A stretch of DNA of 64,000 bases from Mixta sp031457955 (GTDB lineage: Bacteria; Pseudomonadota; Gammaproteobacteria; Enterobacterales; Enterobacteriaceae). Location: positions 1 through 64,000 of the forward strand of contig NZ_JAVDXN010000011.1 in the NCBI RefSeq assembly GCF_031457955.1, read 5' to 3'. Under the pieces are notes generated by a model. The model worked only from the letters and a program-made list of their open reading frames with translations, was not told the DNA's origin and made no database searches. Positions within the stretch are counted from its first letter, which is position 1; every line of letters starts with the position of its first letter. The position numbers were made by a program, and so were the translations under genes. Shown here piece after piece: positions 55,070 to 63,810 of the stretch.

Positions 55070-55758
55070 TCGTAAGTCTTACCGGCTTCGCGCGAGCGGG
55101 GCCGGATTTGAGACGTCAGCTGAGGCCGCTAACGTCAATGGCGGCTGATAACGGCTGCGGCGGCTGCGCCGCCACGGCGGTTATTCTGCTTTTGCCTGCG
55201 CTTTCTCTCTCCGGGGCGCTGTCTCATGGTCTTCTCTCTCTGCTTCCTGCTGCTGTTAATCCCTGTGCTGCGCTGCAGCTGCTTCTCCGGTTTCCTGTCC
55301 CTGAAGGTCAAAGACATAAACAGCCTGATGGCCCCCTCCGGCTCCCCGGCGTTGCCGGGTCGTCAGCCCCACTGCGCTAACCGGCTGAGCCGGTAAGCTC
55401 CGCCGAACCGCCAGAAGCGGCGTTTCGGGCCTGCCGGCTGGGGTCTGATGGCAAGGGCCAGGTCAACCCCCTGCAGCCAGCTGACGCTGGCGCTTCTGCA
55501 GGCCGCCGCTGCGCGGCAACCTGTAAGGACCGGCCGTCGGAGACGTCCGGGAAGTGTTCATGCTGTCCTCACGAACGGTGCCTTCATGTTCCGGATGGTT
55601 CCCCGCGGAGGGCTGGTCGTAGCAACGTCATTCGTTCAGCGCAAGGGTGAAATGCACGCCTGCGGCGCCCTTGCACTGCCCGCCTGACGCCGCTTACTTG
55701 CCCTCTGCCGCGATGAACTCACCGAAACATGAATTAACCACCTGAGAGGAGAACCAGC
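55070..55758. other. Leading-region gap with structured repeat copy C
   Basis: About 690 bp; repeat C and its extension (about 55195-55535) fill most of it. No gene is supported. Confidence 0.5.
55330..55447 (+). repeat. Structured GC-rich repeat copy C (Frpo-like)
   Basis: Very similar to copy B (52573-52690), including the flank GAAGGTCAAAGACATAAAC-like region upstream. It precedes the gene at 55759. Confidence 0.75.
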
Positions 55759-56349
55759 ATGAACACACAAAACGTCAACACCGCCGCTTCAGAATCTTCC
55801 AAAACATGGGTTAACAGCCAGAAAGTCTGCGTTAGCGCGAACGATCTGCGCGACCGCTGGCATAACACAGAAGCAGGGAATGAAAACGCCACGCCTGCAA
55901 AGGGAAAGCACTATCCGTCGCGAAACGGCAGTTATGGCGCAGATGTGCTGTTGCTCGATGAAACTGAAGTGGCGGCATTACTGGCGGCAGGAAATCTTGC
56001 GCTGCCGCGCATGGCGAGTTCAGCCAGGGGGATGACGGCGCTGTACGATGTGGGCGACATCTCTGCGGAACGTTACATCATTGCCAGCCGGGGACAAATT
56101 TATTACCGCACTGCCTCATGGCAGGAAGCCCGCCGGGAGTATATACGGCGCTCCTCCTCAGTAATGGCGGAAGAAGCGAAAAAGTTTTTCGACAGGTTTC
56201 ATGCAGCGTCTGATGCAGGGCTTGATTATTACCAAGCCAGCGACGTCGCAAGCGGCATCACCTCACTGGAGAGCGCCCTGAATCCTGCGCGAAGCATTCA
56301 GGTAACTGCCGGTTCCGCTGATACCGCCTTAAACGATATCCCGTTTTGA
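55759..56349 (+). CDS. Leading-region protein with SSB-like C-terminal tip
   Basis: The 196-residue protein begins MNTQNVNTAASES, shared with the DUF3560 protein, and ends ALNDIPF, closely matching the SSB tip DDDIPF. It has no recognised domain. A tip like this could bind SSB-interacting proteins or act as decoy (inference). Confidence 0.7.
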   Translation: MNTQNVNTAASESSKTWVNSQKVCVSANDLRDRWHNTEAGNENATPAKGKHYPSRNGSYGADVLLLDETEVAALLAAGNLALPRMASSARGMTALYDVGDISAERYIIASRGQIYYRTASWQEARREYIRRSSSVMAEEAKKFFDRFHAASDAGLDYYQASDVASGITSLESALNPARSIQVTAGSADTALNDIPF

Positions 56350-56415
56350 ACACGTCCTGCGGCCCGGAAGAAAACGGGTCGCGCCTCTCTTTCATCAGCA
56401 TTAAGGGAAACTGAA

Positions 56416-57270
56416 ATGAAAATGCAGAATGCGCAGCCTCTGGTTGTGGGACAGGTTGTCAGCACGGTTCTTTACAATCGCGGCCGGGGTGTGATTTTCG
56501 CGATCCACGGTGAGCAGAAACCGGCGTCAGTGGGGTCACTTTCGGGGTGCGTTTCATACGGAGGGAATGCGACGTTTGATGTTGCTTTCGAGAGCGGCGG
56601 AATATCGCGCGCGCTGCCTGAAAGTATTCTTCATGGCCGTCAGTGGAGTATATTTCCGGAAATAAAGAGCGCTAAAGAAACGACGCAAATTGTAAAGCAG
56701 GCAGAGGCAGAAGAACGCCGTAAAAAGCAGGAGCGGGAGGAAGCAGCCCGCAAATATGAAGCAGAATGCCAGCGCCTGAAAACGGCACCGGAATACTCCT
56801 CGCTTTCGCAGGATAAAAACGGCGCGGTACAGGTCACGTCAAATATACGCAGGGAGCTAAAAACGAAGTTTCCGGGCATTAAATTTTCGGTTCGCAAGCG
56901 CAGTTATGACAGCGTAAGCGTTATCTGGACCGACGGACCCACGGAGGAGGAAGTTAAATCCGTTACCGATAAGTATAAGGACAGCTATTTCGACCCCATG
57001 CAGGATATGTCTGTTTCGAGTGCGTCTCCCTTTAATCGTATTTTCGGCGGTGTGGGTTACGTTTTTACCGGCAGAAATTATTCCGATGCCATGAAACAAA
57101 AAGCGGTGGATATCATTGCTAAAAAATATGGCCGCATCCTGGAGGGCAAGGAAATTACGCTGGAACGATTTAACTCGGGCGAACTGTACCGAGTCGGGCG
57201 GGATTGCTTCTGGCACAGTCAGGGCGTTCACGGTGAAATAAACAGAATACTTTCTGAAATGAAATCATAA
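56416..57270 (+). CDS. LPD29-domain leading-region protein
   Basis: The 284-residue protein has a coiled-coil segment (about residues 92-125, EERRKKQEREEAARKYE) and a C-terminal LPD29 domain (GIKFSVRKRSYDSVSVIWTD). LPD29 is found in polyvalent proteins of conjugative elements. It lies 66 bp after the 55759 gene. Confidence 0.8.
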   Translation: MKMQNAQPLVVGQVVSTVLYNRGRGVIFAIHGEQKPASVGSLSGCVSYGGNATFDVAFESGGISRALPESILHGRQWSIFPEIKSAKETTQIVKQAEAEERRKKQEREEAARKYEAECQRLKTAPEYSSLSQDKNGAVQVTSNIRRELKTKFPGIKFSVRKRSYDSVSVIWTDGPTEEEVKSVTDKYKDSYFDPMQDMSVSSASPFNRIFGGVGYVFTGRNYSDAMKQKAVDIIAKKYGRILEGKEITLERFNSGELYRVGRDCFWHSQGVHGEINRILSEMKS

Positions 57271-57528
57271 ACAGCAGGGGGCCGGATGGCTCCCTTTTTT
57301 TGAGGCCTGTTATCCGTCTCCGGTATTGAACTGGTGACGAATAAATAAAAAACCGGCGCAAAATCTTCCTGCACGGCACGGTAAAACATCAGGGTTGTTA
57401 CTCATTTTAACCGAAACCGGCATTGAATCGGAATCGGTTAAGTCTGCGCGCAGACTTCATTGACGGATTTAAATCAGCACAGGCATAGAGGAAAAAAGTA
57501 ATGCGGCCCGCACTAAGGATTTACTCAT

Positions 57529-58029
57529 TCAGTCATTGATTGCCGTTCGTGGGATTTTTCCCGCCTTGATAGACTTGTAATGCCCGTCAATAATCATTGC
57601 GTAGTTATACCGGTTCTTGACCGTTACCGGAACGTTTTTCATTCCCGCATTATACATTCCCACTGCCAGCCACGTTGTGCCGTACTGATTGAAGTTACGG
57701 CGCAGCAGCATGGCACCGATATAAATGTTCAGGCATGGATCGCTGAGAAGCTTTTCTTTACTGAGATCAGGATATTCTTTCTGTAGTCCGCGCATGGTCA
57801 CCGAATTAATCTGCATGATGCCGTAATCGCTGCTACCGGGCTTTCCGTCTTTGGTTTTGTTCGTATTTATGGCGGCAGGATTGTAGCGGGATTCCTGCCA
57901 GGCGATAGCACGCAGGTAGTCCGGATCAATGGAATACCATTCACCTGCTTTAATAAAACAGTCCGCATTCACGCTGGCTGAGAAAATCCCTGTAGCCAGC
58001 AGGGCTGCAGCGTGTATAAATAAACGCAT
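57529..58029 (-). CDS. Lytic transglycosylase (F geneX/Orf169, VirB1-like)
   Basis: The 166-residue protein has a signal peptide (residues 1-22), then a goose-lysozyme/SLT-like domain with catalytic Glu46 (AIAWQESRYNP) and SSDYGIMQINS. It opens peptidoglycan for the transfer apparatus. As in F it is next to oriT and divergent from traM. Confidence 0.9.
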   Translation of the reverse strand: MRLFIHAAALLATGIFSASVNADCFIKAGEWYSIDPDYLRAIAWQESRYNPAAINTNKTKDGKPGSSDYGIMQINSVTMRGLQKEYPDLSKEKLLSDPCLNIYIGAMLLRRNFNQYGTTWLAVGMYNAGMKNVPVTVKNRYNYAMIIDGHYKSIKAGKIPRTAIND

Positions 58030-58442
58030 AGCGGCTCCTGATTTGAAAAGTTCGGGGGTGCTTATTAACTTAATAATATCATAATAAGTGGGATTTTACA
58101 CACCACTCGCAAACTTATTTTTGCCGTTTTAATTCTTTAATATCAGTGATTTAGTCCTAAAACGTAGGAATTTTAGCCCATAACGAATCCTCTTCAAAGA
58201 AACTTTGTAGTGCTTTAATAGTTCCTTGTAAGTAACTGCGAAGTACTCATATTAAAAACAATAACTTACTATTGTTTTAACTTAGGAGTGTCTGTACAGG
58301 CACTGTTTAAGCCCTTTGTTGTTACTTTGTAGTTACTTGAAAAGTGGGTGAGTTGAGTTTATTTTCTCATGCAGTATGAACAATCGGTCGTCCGGTCATC
58401 CGGTTACGATTCGCTCTAATATCAGGTTATGAGGTAAAAATT
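58030..58442. other. Probable origin of transfer (oriT) region
   Basis: About 410 bp between geneX and traM, as in F. AT-rich, with perfect inverted repeat AAAACAATA/TATTGTTTT (58255-58263 and 58270-58278) and two CTTTGTAGT elements (near 58203 and 58325), plus a GGTCGTCCGGTCATCCGG GC patch near 58386-58405. The nic site itself was not found. Confidence 0.6.
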
Positions 58443-58844
58443 ATGTCAGAGTACAATACACCTAAAAGTAATCGCGTTAATCTCACCGTTCCCTTTTCAC
58501 TTATAGAAAAGGTTGATGCACACGTTGAAAAGAAGCTTGAAGACGGAGAGTCACGCGAAACGGCGAATCGGTCAGCTTTTATCATGGAGATGTTTAAGCT
58601 GGGACTTCGCGTTTATGAAAATAAAATCAGCAAGGACACTTCAGAAAAGACGCTGGATCAGAAGCTGGAATTTATCGCCAAGAACGTTCTGGTCAGCGGT
58701 TTTATAACTGACGCCATTTTTGGCATTCAGAAGGAAACCGTCGATCCTGCTAAAGTCATTAAAAATGAAATGATTCTTGAGCCTGAGTGGTTAAAAGCTG
58801 TCAATGAGCGCGTGGCGGGGAAACTGCAGGAATATTTTAAATAA
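58443..58844 (+). CDS. traM: Relaxosome protein TraM
   Basis: The 133-residue protein begins with a RHH-like segment (NRVNLTVPFSLIEKVDAHVEKKL) and a TraM-like helical C-terminus (FKLGLRVYENKISKDTSEKTLDQ). TraM binds oriT and the coupling protein TraD. Placement after oriT fits. Identity to F TraM is only moderate by eye. Confidence 0.8.
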   Translation: MSEYNTPKSNRVNLTVPFSLIEKVDAHVEKKLEDGESRETANRSAFIMEMFKLGLRVYENKISKDTSEKTLDQKLEFIAKNVLVSGFITDAIFGIQKETVDPAKVIKNEMILEPEWLKAVNERVAGKLQEYFK

Positions 58845-58888
58845 ATATCAGGTGCCTGATGCTTCTGTATCGCGTCAGGCAAAACTCT

Positions 58889-60217
58889 TTACTTTTCATT
58901 ATGCTGGTCTGAATCTTTTCCCTCTTCTTTTAATGCTTCCGTCTCTCTTTTTTGTGCATCCCTGATATAGCGTCGCAACGTGAGTGCATTAATTCCGTAC
59001 TGCGTATAAATTTGCTTGCGTGTATGCCCGTCACGCAGGACAGCATTCACAGCCTGATCGCGGTCGCGTTTTGATAGCACATTGCGATTATCATACTTGA
59101 CGCGTTTTTCTTTAATGACAGACGAATCCTTTTTTTCTCTCCACGCTTTTTTTACCCAGTCAAGGTTCACACCGAGAATATCGGCAGTCTGCTGGATAGT
59201 TTTACCCTGAACCCGCAGTCGCACCGCAATCTCTTTGAGTTCACCGGGTATTACCCTGTGCTCATCGCGAGTGCCTATGTATCTGATGAGCGTTTCTGCC
59301 GAAATACGGTATTCGGCAAGAATATCTTTCCTGAGCATGCCCTGACTTAATTTTTGTTTTATCGTCTCGACATCTTCCTGTGTCAGTTTTTTTTCTCTCT
59401 CACGGGGCGTAATTTCTTTTCCATCACGCTCTGCTATTTTTCTTATTGCATGATAAATTCCCGCCCGCGTTACCCCGCAGGCCTTTTCAATTTCTTCCAG
59501 CGTCATCTTTGGTTCAGTATGATACATGACTGAAATCAGCTCCCACTGCTTCCAGCGGTAATCCATTGCGGATTTTCCCTTGCGTTTTTTAATCAAGTTA
59601 TAAACGTAGGCTTCAGAGCAGTGTTGTTCTTCACATATATCCCTGACGCGCCAGCCAAGCATAACGCGCGCCATTACTTTCTCCGCATCGGGGCCATTTT
59701 TTCTTTTTCTCTGCGTCGTAGATACATTTTCACCAGCACCCTCCACGGTATTTTTAACCGCCGGCAGTGCAGGATTTTTTTCCGGTCCGGCGTATTCACC
59801 TGGATCGGTAAATATCGCCTTTTCCAGGCTGTTCTTTAATTTACGGGCCTGCCAGAGGTTTACGCAGGGACGGGGAAGGGGGGAGAAAAAATGCGCATTT
59901 ATCATTATCCAGGCATCCGGATCAGCGGTATCTGAATACATGCTCAGTTGCGCGAGCGTTCGCTCCGCAGCTGCCTGCAGTTGCCTTGCGTGAACGCGTT
60001 TTTTAATAAATACGAGCAGGGGGATTGTGACGAGCTGGCAGGCATAGTAGCGGTTGCCTCTGACGGTGACTTCAAACCAGCCGGGGTCGCGCCTGTAATG
60101 TAAAAGAGCCTCTCTTAGCAGGACTGTTAAGGACGTCTCATGATTTATCCTGAATAATTCAGCCGCAAAGCCCGCCGGATCGGCGACAAGAACAACCAGG
60201 TCGGCAGTGTCAGCCAT
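58889..60217 (-). CDS. Multi-HTH DNA-binding protein, candidate transfer regulator
   Basis: The 442-residue protein has about five HTH-like repeats (residues about 184-211, 238-262, 282-314, 327-360, 388-419) after an N-terminal domain of about 165 residues of unknown fold. It lies between traM and traA on the opposite strand, where F has traJ and traY. It has no similarity that I can name to either. A perfect inverted repeat at 60284-60302 lies just upstream. Confidence 0.75.
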   Translation of the reverse strand: MADTADLVVLVADPAGFAAELFRINHETSLTVLLREALLHYRRDPGWFEVTVRGNRYYACQLVTIPLLVFIKKRVHARQLQAAAERTLAQLSMYSDTADPDAWIMINAHFFSPLPRPCVNLWQARKLKNSLEKAIFTDPGEYAGPEKNPALPAVKNTVEGAGENVSTTQRKRKNGPDAEKVMARVMLGWRVRDICEEQHCSEAYVYNLIKKRKGKSAMDYRWKQWELISVMYHTEPKMTLEEIEKACGVTRAGIYHAIRKIAERDGKEITPREREKKLTQEDVETIKQKLSQGMLRKDILAEYRISAETLIRYIGTRDEHRVIPGELKEIAVRLRVQGKTIQQTADILGVNLDWVKKAWREKKDSSVIKEKRVKYDNRNVLSKRDRDQAVNAVLRDGHTRKQIYTQYGINALTLRRYIRDAQKRETEALKEEGKDSDQHNEK

Positions 60218-60283
60218 GATTTATCTTTTCCATTCAGTCAGTTATCGAGATAAGCGAAAACTCTCACCATCACGATAAGTGAA

Positions 60284-60302
60284 ATTGATCAGAAAGATCA
60301 AT
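60284..60302. promoter_or_regulatory. Inverted repeat ATTGATC-N5-GATCAAT upstream of traA
   Basis: Perfect 7-bp arms at 60284-60290 and 60296-60302. It lies in the divergent gap between the multi-HTH gene and traA and could be an operator for that protein. Confidence 0.5.
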
Positions 60303-60500
60303 AACTTAAATTGAAGTATGCGATCCGGAAGCGTAAAAAAACGTCAACCCGTCAAGAAAACGTAATTTTCTGCTGCGATACCACAGATATGTAAAGGAGG
60401 CGTAACCGGCACAACAGTAATTTGACTTAAGGTAATAGCGACAGCGACAAAAGATAGTTTAACCAACTCATCATTATATCTCTAACTGAGGAAAAATCCT

Positions 60501-60830
60501 ATGAAGGGCACTCTCTCTTCGTGTGTAAATTACTGCCGCAAGGCAGGGGCGGTAGCGTGGAAAAAGGTGAACAAGAATGCGTTGTTCTCTGCACTGGCGT
60601 TCCTGGCTGTTTCTGCCATGCCCGCCCACGCCGTAGACTACTTCGCCGGGGCCAAAACTGATGTTAACGATACCTTCGGTAGTAATTCAGCTGTCGTTTA
60701 CATTCTTTATATTCTGGAAATTGCATTTATCGCGTTCACCTATATCAAAACCAAAAACCTGGCGCTGTTCGGTAGCATCGCCGCGCTGCTGGTTTTCGTT
60801 AACGTCGCCTTTAACGTGATCCCTTCTTAA
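60501..60830 (+). CDS. traA: Conjugative pilin TraA (propilin)
   Basis: The 109-residue propilin has a long leader (about 44 residues ending PAHA) and mature pilin with two hydrophobic helices (VVYILYILEIAFIAFTYI and LALFGSIAALLVFVN). It would be processed by signal peptidase and assembled into the pilus. First gene of the tra operon. Confidence 0.9.
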   Translation: MKGTLSSCVNYCRKAGAVAWKKVNKNALFSALAFLAVSAMPAHAVDYFAGAKTDVNDTFGSNSAVVYILYILEIAFIAFTYIKTKNLALFGSIAALLVFVNVAFNVIPS

Positions 60831-60839
60831 CGACTGCTT

Positions 60840-61136
60840 ATGGAAAAACGTGACCGGTATACCTATGCGGCTACGTTTTCCGAGCAAAGGCGCTTCGTGG
60901 GGCTGCCACCTGATGAGTTCTGCCTGTATGTGCCGCTGGCACTGCTGGCAGTTTTTCTCAACATGTGGATTTTCGGCCCCACGCTCCTGGCTGCCGTGGT
61001 CGGAATTCGTCATCTCAAGAAAGGCCGCGGTTCTCAGTATCTTCTCAACCTTGCGTACTGGTGCCTGCCCACCTCAGTGATGCGCTTCTTTATCAGCATC
61101 CTGCCAGACAGCTACAAACGGCACTGGGTCGCCTGA
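60840..61136 (+). CDS. traL: Pilus assembly protein TraL
   Basis: The 98-residue inner-membrane protein has RRFVGLPPDEF near the N-terminus and two TM segments, as in TraL. It follows traA by 9 bp. Confidence 0.9.
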   Translation: MEKRDRYTYAATFSEQRRFVGLPPDEFCLYVPLALLAVFLNMWIFGPTLLAAVVGIRHLKKGRGSQYLLNLAYWCLPTSVMRFFISILPDSYKRHWVA

Positions 61137-61153
61137 CCCCCTCCGGAGACAAC

Positions 61154-61726
61154 ATGGAATTAAAGCTGCGTTCGGCGGGAAACCGCAATATGGCCGTGGC
61201 TATTCTGGTGCTGCTCGTTATCGCCATCCTCGCGCTCGTACTCTGCTGGCGCCTTTACAGTGATAACCGCGCGCTGATGAATCAGCTTCTCAATAACCGT
61301 CAGACCATCATCGTTCCTTACGGCGCAGACACGCCGTTCAGCTTTACCGGCGAGCGCGGCGATGCCCGCTACCTGCGCTTGATGGCGCTGGCGTGGCTGA
61401 ACCTGCGCCTCAATATCTCCGACAAAAATGCAGAGGCCAGCCACGAAATGCTGCTGGCGGGTGCCTGCGACGGCGCGGAGAAATCACTCAAAGGTGTGCT
61501 GGCTGATGAAGCCTCACGCGTGAAAGGCAACAGCGGCGGCTCGGTGTTCTATCCCAAAGACGTCAGCGTCTGGCCGGACAGGGGCATCGTGGATGTTACC
61601 GGCGATCTGCAACTGAGCTACGGGCTGCATGACGGTAAGCCGGTGAAGAAGCACTACCGCCTGCGCACCGACACCCGCAACAACCGTCTCTGCTGGAGCG
61701 CTTTCCTGGAGGTTCCTGATGCGTAA
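61154..61726 (+). CDS. traE: Pilus assembly protein TraE
   Basis: The 190-residue protein has one N-terminal TM (about residues 13-36) and a periplasmic domain like TraE/VirB5-like parts of F T4SS. ATG 61154 has GGAG upstream. It overlaps traK by 8 bp. Confidence 0.9.
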   Translation: MELKLRSAGNRNMAVAILVLLVIAILALVLCWRLYSDNRALMNQLLNNRQTIIVPYGADTPFSFTGERGDARYLRLMALAWLNLRLNISDKNAEASHEMLLAGACDGAEKSLKGVLADEASRVKGNSGGSVFYPKDVSVWPDRGIVDVTGDLQLSYGLHDGKPVKKHYRLRTDTRNNRLCWSAFLEVPDA

Positions 61727-62444
61727 ATCCCTGCTAGTCAGCGCCGTGGCGCTGCTGACCGTCTTCGGCGCCCGCGCCGATCAGCTGACCCTTAATCCCG
61801 GCGCCCGCGTGAACGCGGCCGTGAGCAATACCAACCCGAACTACCTGCGCGTTAATGACGACCGTATTCTCAGCGTACAGGCGGCGCAGGGGGTGCTGAG
61901 CGCCAAATCACCGACGCCGGAAGGCGCGATTGTGTTCTCTACCGTGACTGATAAGCCGTTCACCATGTTCGTGCAGACTGCGTCAGGTTTTGCCTTCTCG
62001 GTACAGGCGACGCCGGGCCAACGCGCGGGCTTAAGCCTGACGGTGGATAACCGCGACGTGAAGGGTACGGAAGAGGCGCGAGAGTATGAGCAGAAGCAGG
62101 ATACCTACAGCGCGCTCATCAGCGGGCTGGTCGGGCGCTTCATCACTAACCGGAAACCGGCAGGCTACGTGTTCAGCAAAAACACCGACGTACCGGTGAG
62201 CGGGGCGGTGGAAAGCGCCTTTTCGCTGCGTCCGGTCACCGCGTGGCAGGGCGACCGGGTGCGCATTGTACGCACTGACATTACCAGCCTTTCCTCACAG
62301 CGCATTCGCCTGAGCGAGCGCTACTTCTGGAGCCCGGGCGTCATGGCCGTGGCGTTTCATCCGCAGCTCGACGTACTGGAGCCGGGGGCAAAGGTCTCGG
62401 TGATCACCGTGTTCCGTACCAAAGGAGGCCCGGATGAACCTTAA
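61719..62444 (+). CDS. traK: Pilus assembly protein TraK
   Basis: The 241-residue secreted protein has a signal peptide (about residues 1-20). It is the F-type VirB9 homologue that links the outer membrane secretin TraV and TraB. It overlaps traE and traB starts. Confidence 0.9.
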   Translation: MRKSLLVSAVALLTVFGARADQLTLNPGARVNAAVSNTNPNYLRVNDDRILSVQAAQGVLSAKSPTPEGAIVFSTVTDKPFTMFVQTASGFAFSVQATPGQRAGLSLTVDNRDVKGTEEAREYEQKQDTYSALISGLVGRFITNRKPAGYVFSKNTDVPVSGAVESAFSLRPVTAWQGDRVRIVRTDITSLSSQRIRLSERYFWSPGVMAVAFHPQLDVLEPGAKVSVITVFRTKGGPDEP

Positions 62445-63810
62445 TACGCTGGTCCGCAGCAAGCAGCGCCGGCTGTTTGGCATCATTCTGGCCGCCGCTG
62501 CAGTGATCATCGGCGGGCTCTATCTGGCTAACCGGGGCGCGGCCGGGCACACCGGTGGTAAAGAGGAAAAGCCGGACAGGGCCACCGCCGAGCCGGACCT
62601 GACCGGCGGGGGCGTGGTGAATGCCTTTGACGGTTCCGCACAGGGCTCGCTGCTGGTCACCGCACAGAACCGCGAGAAGGAGGCGCGCGAGCAGCTTTCC
62701 TCTATGCAAAAAGACTTCAAATCACTGAAAGACCAGATGTCGGATGTGATGAACAACAACAAATCGCTGCAGCAGAACGTGAGCGACCTGATGGAACAGC
62801 TGAAAAATCAGCAGAGCCAGCAAAAGCAGGCGCCTGTCGGTCAGCAGGCACAGCAGGGCGCACAGCAGGGCGCGGGCTACACGCCGCCGCGCACGGTGTA
62901 CTCGTTTGCGCCCGCGCCGGTGCAGACGGGGCAAATCGATAACCAGACGTTCGACTATTCGCAGTTTGAGCCAAAAACCAAAGACACCTCTTTCTGGGTG
63001 CCGACCGGTACGTTCTCTGATGCCATCATCATTGAAGGGGCCGACGCCAACGCTTCGGTGCGCGGTGAGAACAACCTAGTGCCGATGCAGTTCAAGCTCA
63101 AGGGCAGGGCACACATGCCGGGCAACAACAAAATGGTGCAGCTTGATAACTGTTTCGTGACCGCAGCGGCCTACGGCGACATATCCAGCGAACGCGCCAT
63201 CGTTCAGACGCAGCGCCTCTCCTGCATCATTGACGGCAAGCATATCGATCAGCCGGTGAAGGGGCATGTCGCCTTCTACGGCAAAAACGGTATCAAGGGC
63301 GTGCCGGTGATGCGCAACGGTAAAATCCTTGAGCTGGCCTTCACCGCCGGCGCGTTGGGCGGGCTGGGACAGAGCGTGTCACAGGTCGGTCAGACAGTCA
63401 CGGGCATCGGGGCGACCAGCACGGTAAGCGGCAGCGACGTGGCGCGCGGGGCAATCGGTGGCGGCGTGGGCAAGGCAGCGGACAAGCTGGCCGACTACTA
63501 CATCGAGCGCGCCGAGCAGTATCACCCGATTATCCCGATTGGCGCGGCGAACCGCGTGGAGGTGGTATTTATCGAGGGCTTCCGCGCGAAGTTTATTGAG
63601 GATGAAGAGGCCGCGAAGCTGGCGAAGGCGCAGCCGCGCGCCGACGGACAACAGCAGGACACGCAGACGCGCGACCAGGGCAACAGCGGCCTGCCGCCGG
63701 ACCTGGTGGGCAAGCTCGGCGATGCAACGCGTCTGAACATGAATGATTTCGTTACCCCGACAAACGCCGGGCAGGCGAAGGGCATGACTCCGCAGGGCGT
63801 GGCGCAATGA
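62434..63810 (+). CDS. traB: Type IV secretion protein TraB
   Basis: The 458-residue protein has one N-terminal TM (about residues 12-32), a coiled coil with Gln-rich linker (about residues 75-155), and a VirB10-like C-terminal domain (FWVPTGTFSDAIIIEGADAN). It spans the periplasm and links inner and outer membrane complexes. It overlaps traK by 11 bp. Confidence 0.9.
   Translation: MNLNTLVRSKQRRLFGIILAAAAVIIGGLYLANRGAAGHTGGKEEKPDRATAEPDLTGGGVVNAFDGSAQGSLLVTAQNREKEAREQLSSMQKDFKSLKDQMSDVMNNNKSLQQNVSDLMEQLKNQQSQQKQAPVGQQAQQGAQQGAGYTPPRTVYSFAPAPVQTGQIDNQTFDYSQFEPKTKDTSFWVPTGTFSDAIIIEGADANASVRGENNLVPMQFKLKGRAHMPGNNKMVQLDNCFVTAAAYGDISSERAIVQTQRLSCIIDGKHIDQPVKGHVAFYGKNGIKGVPVMRNGKILELAFTAGALGGLGQSVSQVGQTVTGIGATSTVSGSDVARGAIGGGVGKAADKLADYYIERAEQYHPIIPIGAANRVEVVFIEGFRAKFIEDEEAAKLAKAQPRADGQQQDTQTRDQGNSGLPPDLVGKLGDATRLNMNDFVTPTNAGQAKGMTPQGVAQ

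Noticed and set aside
52441..55380. Short frames LLSLLPAAVNP... repeated in two places
   Set aside because: They follow from the structured DNA repeat; no ribosome sites and frames do not keep amino-acid-level selection that I can see.
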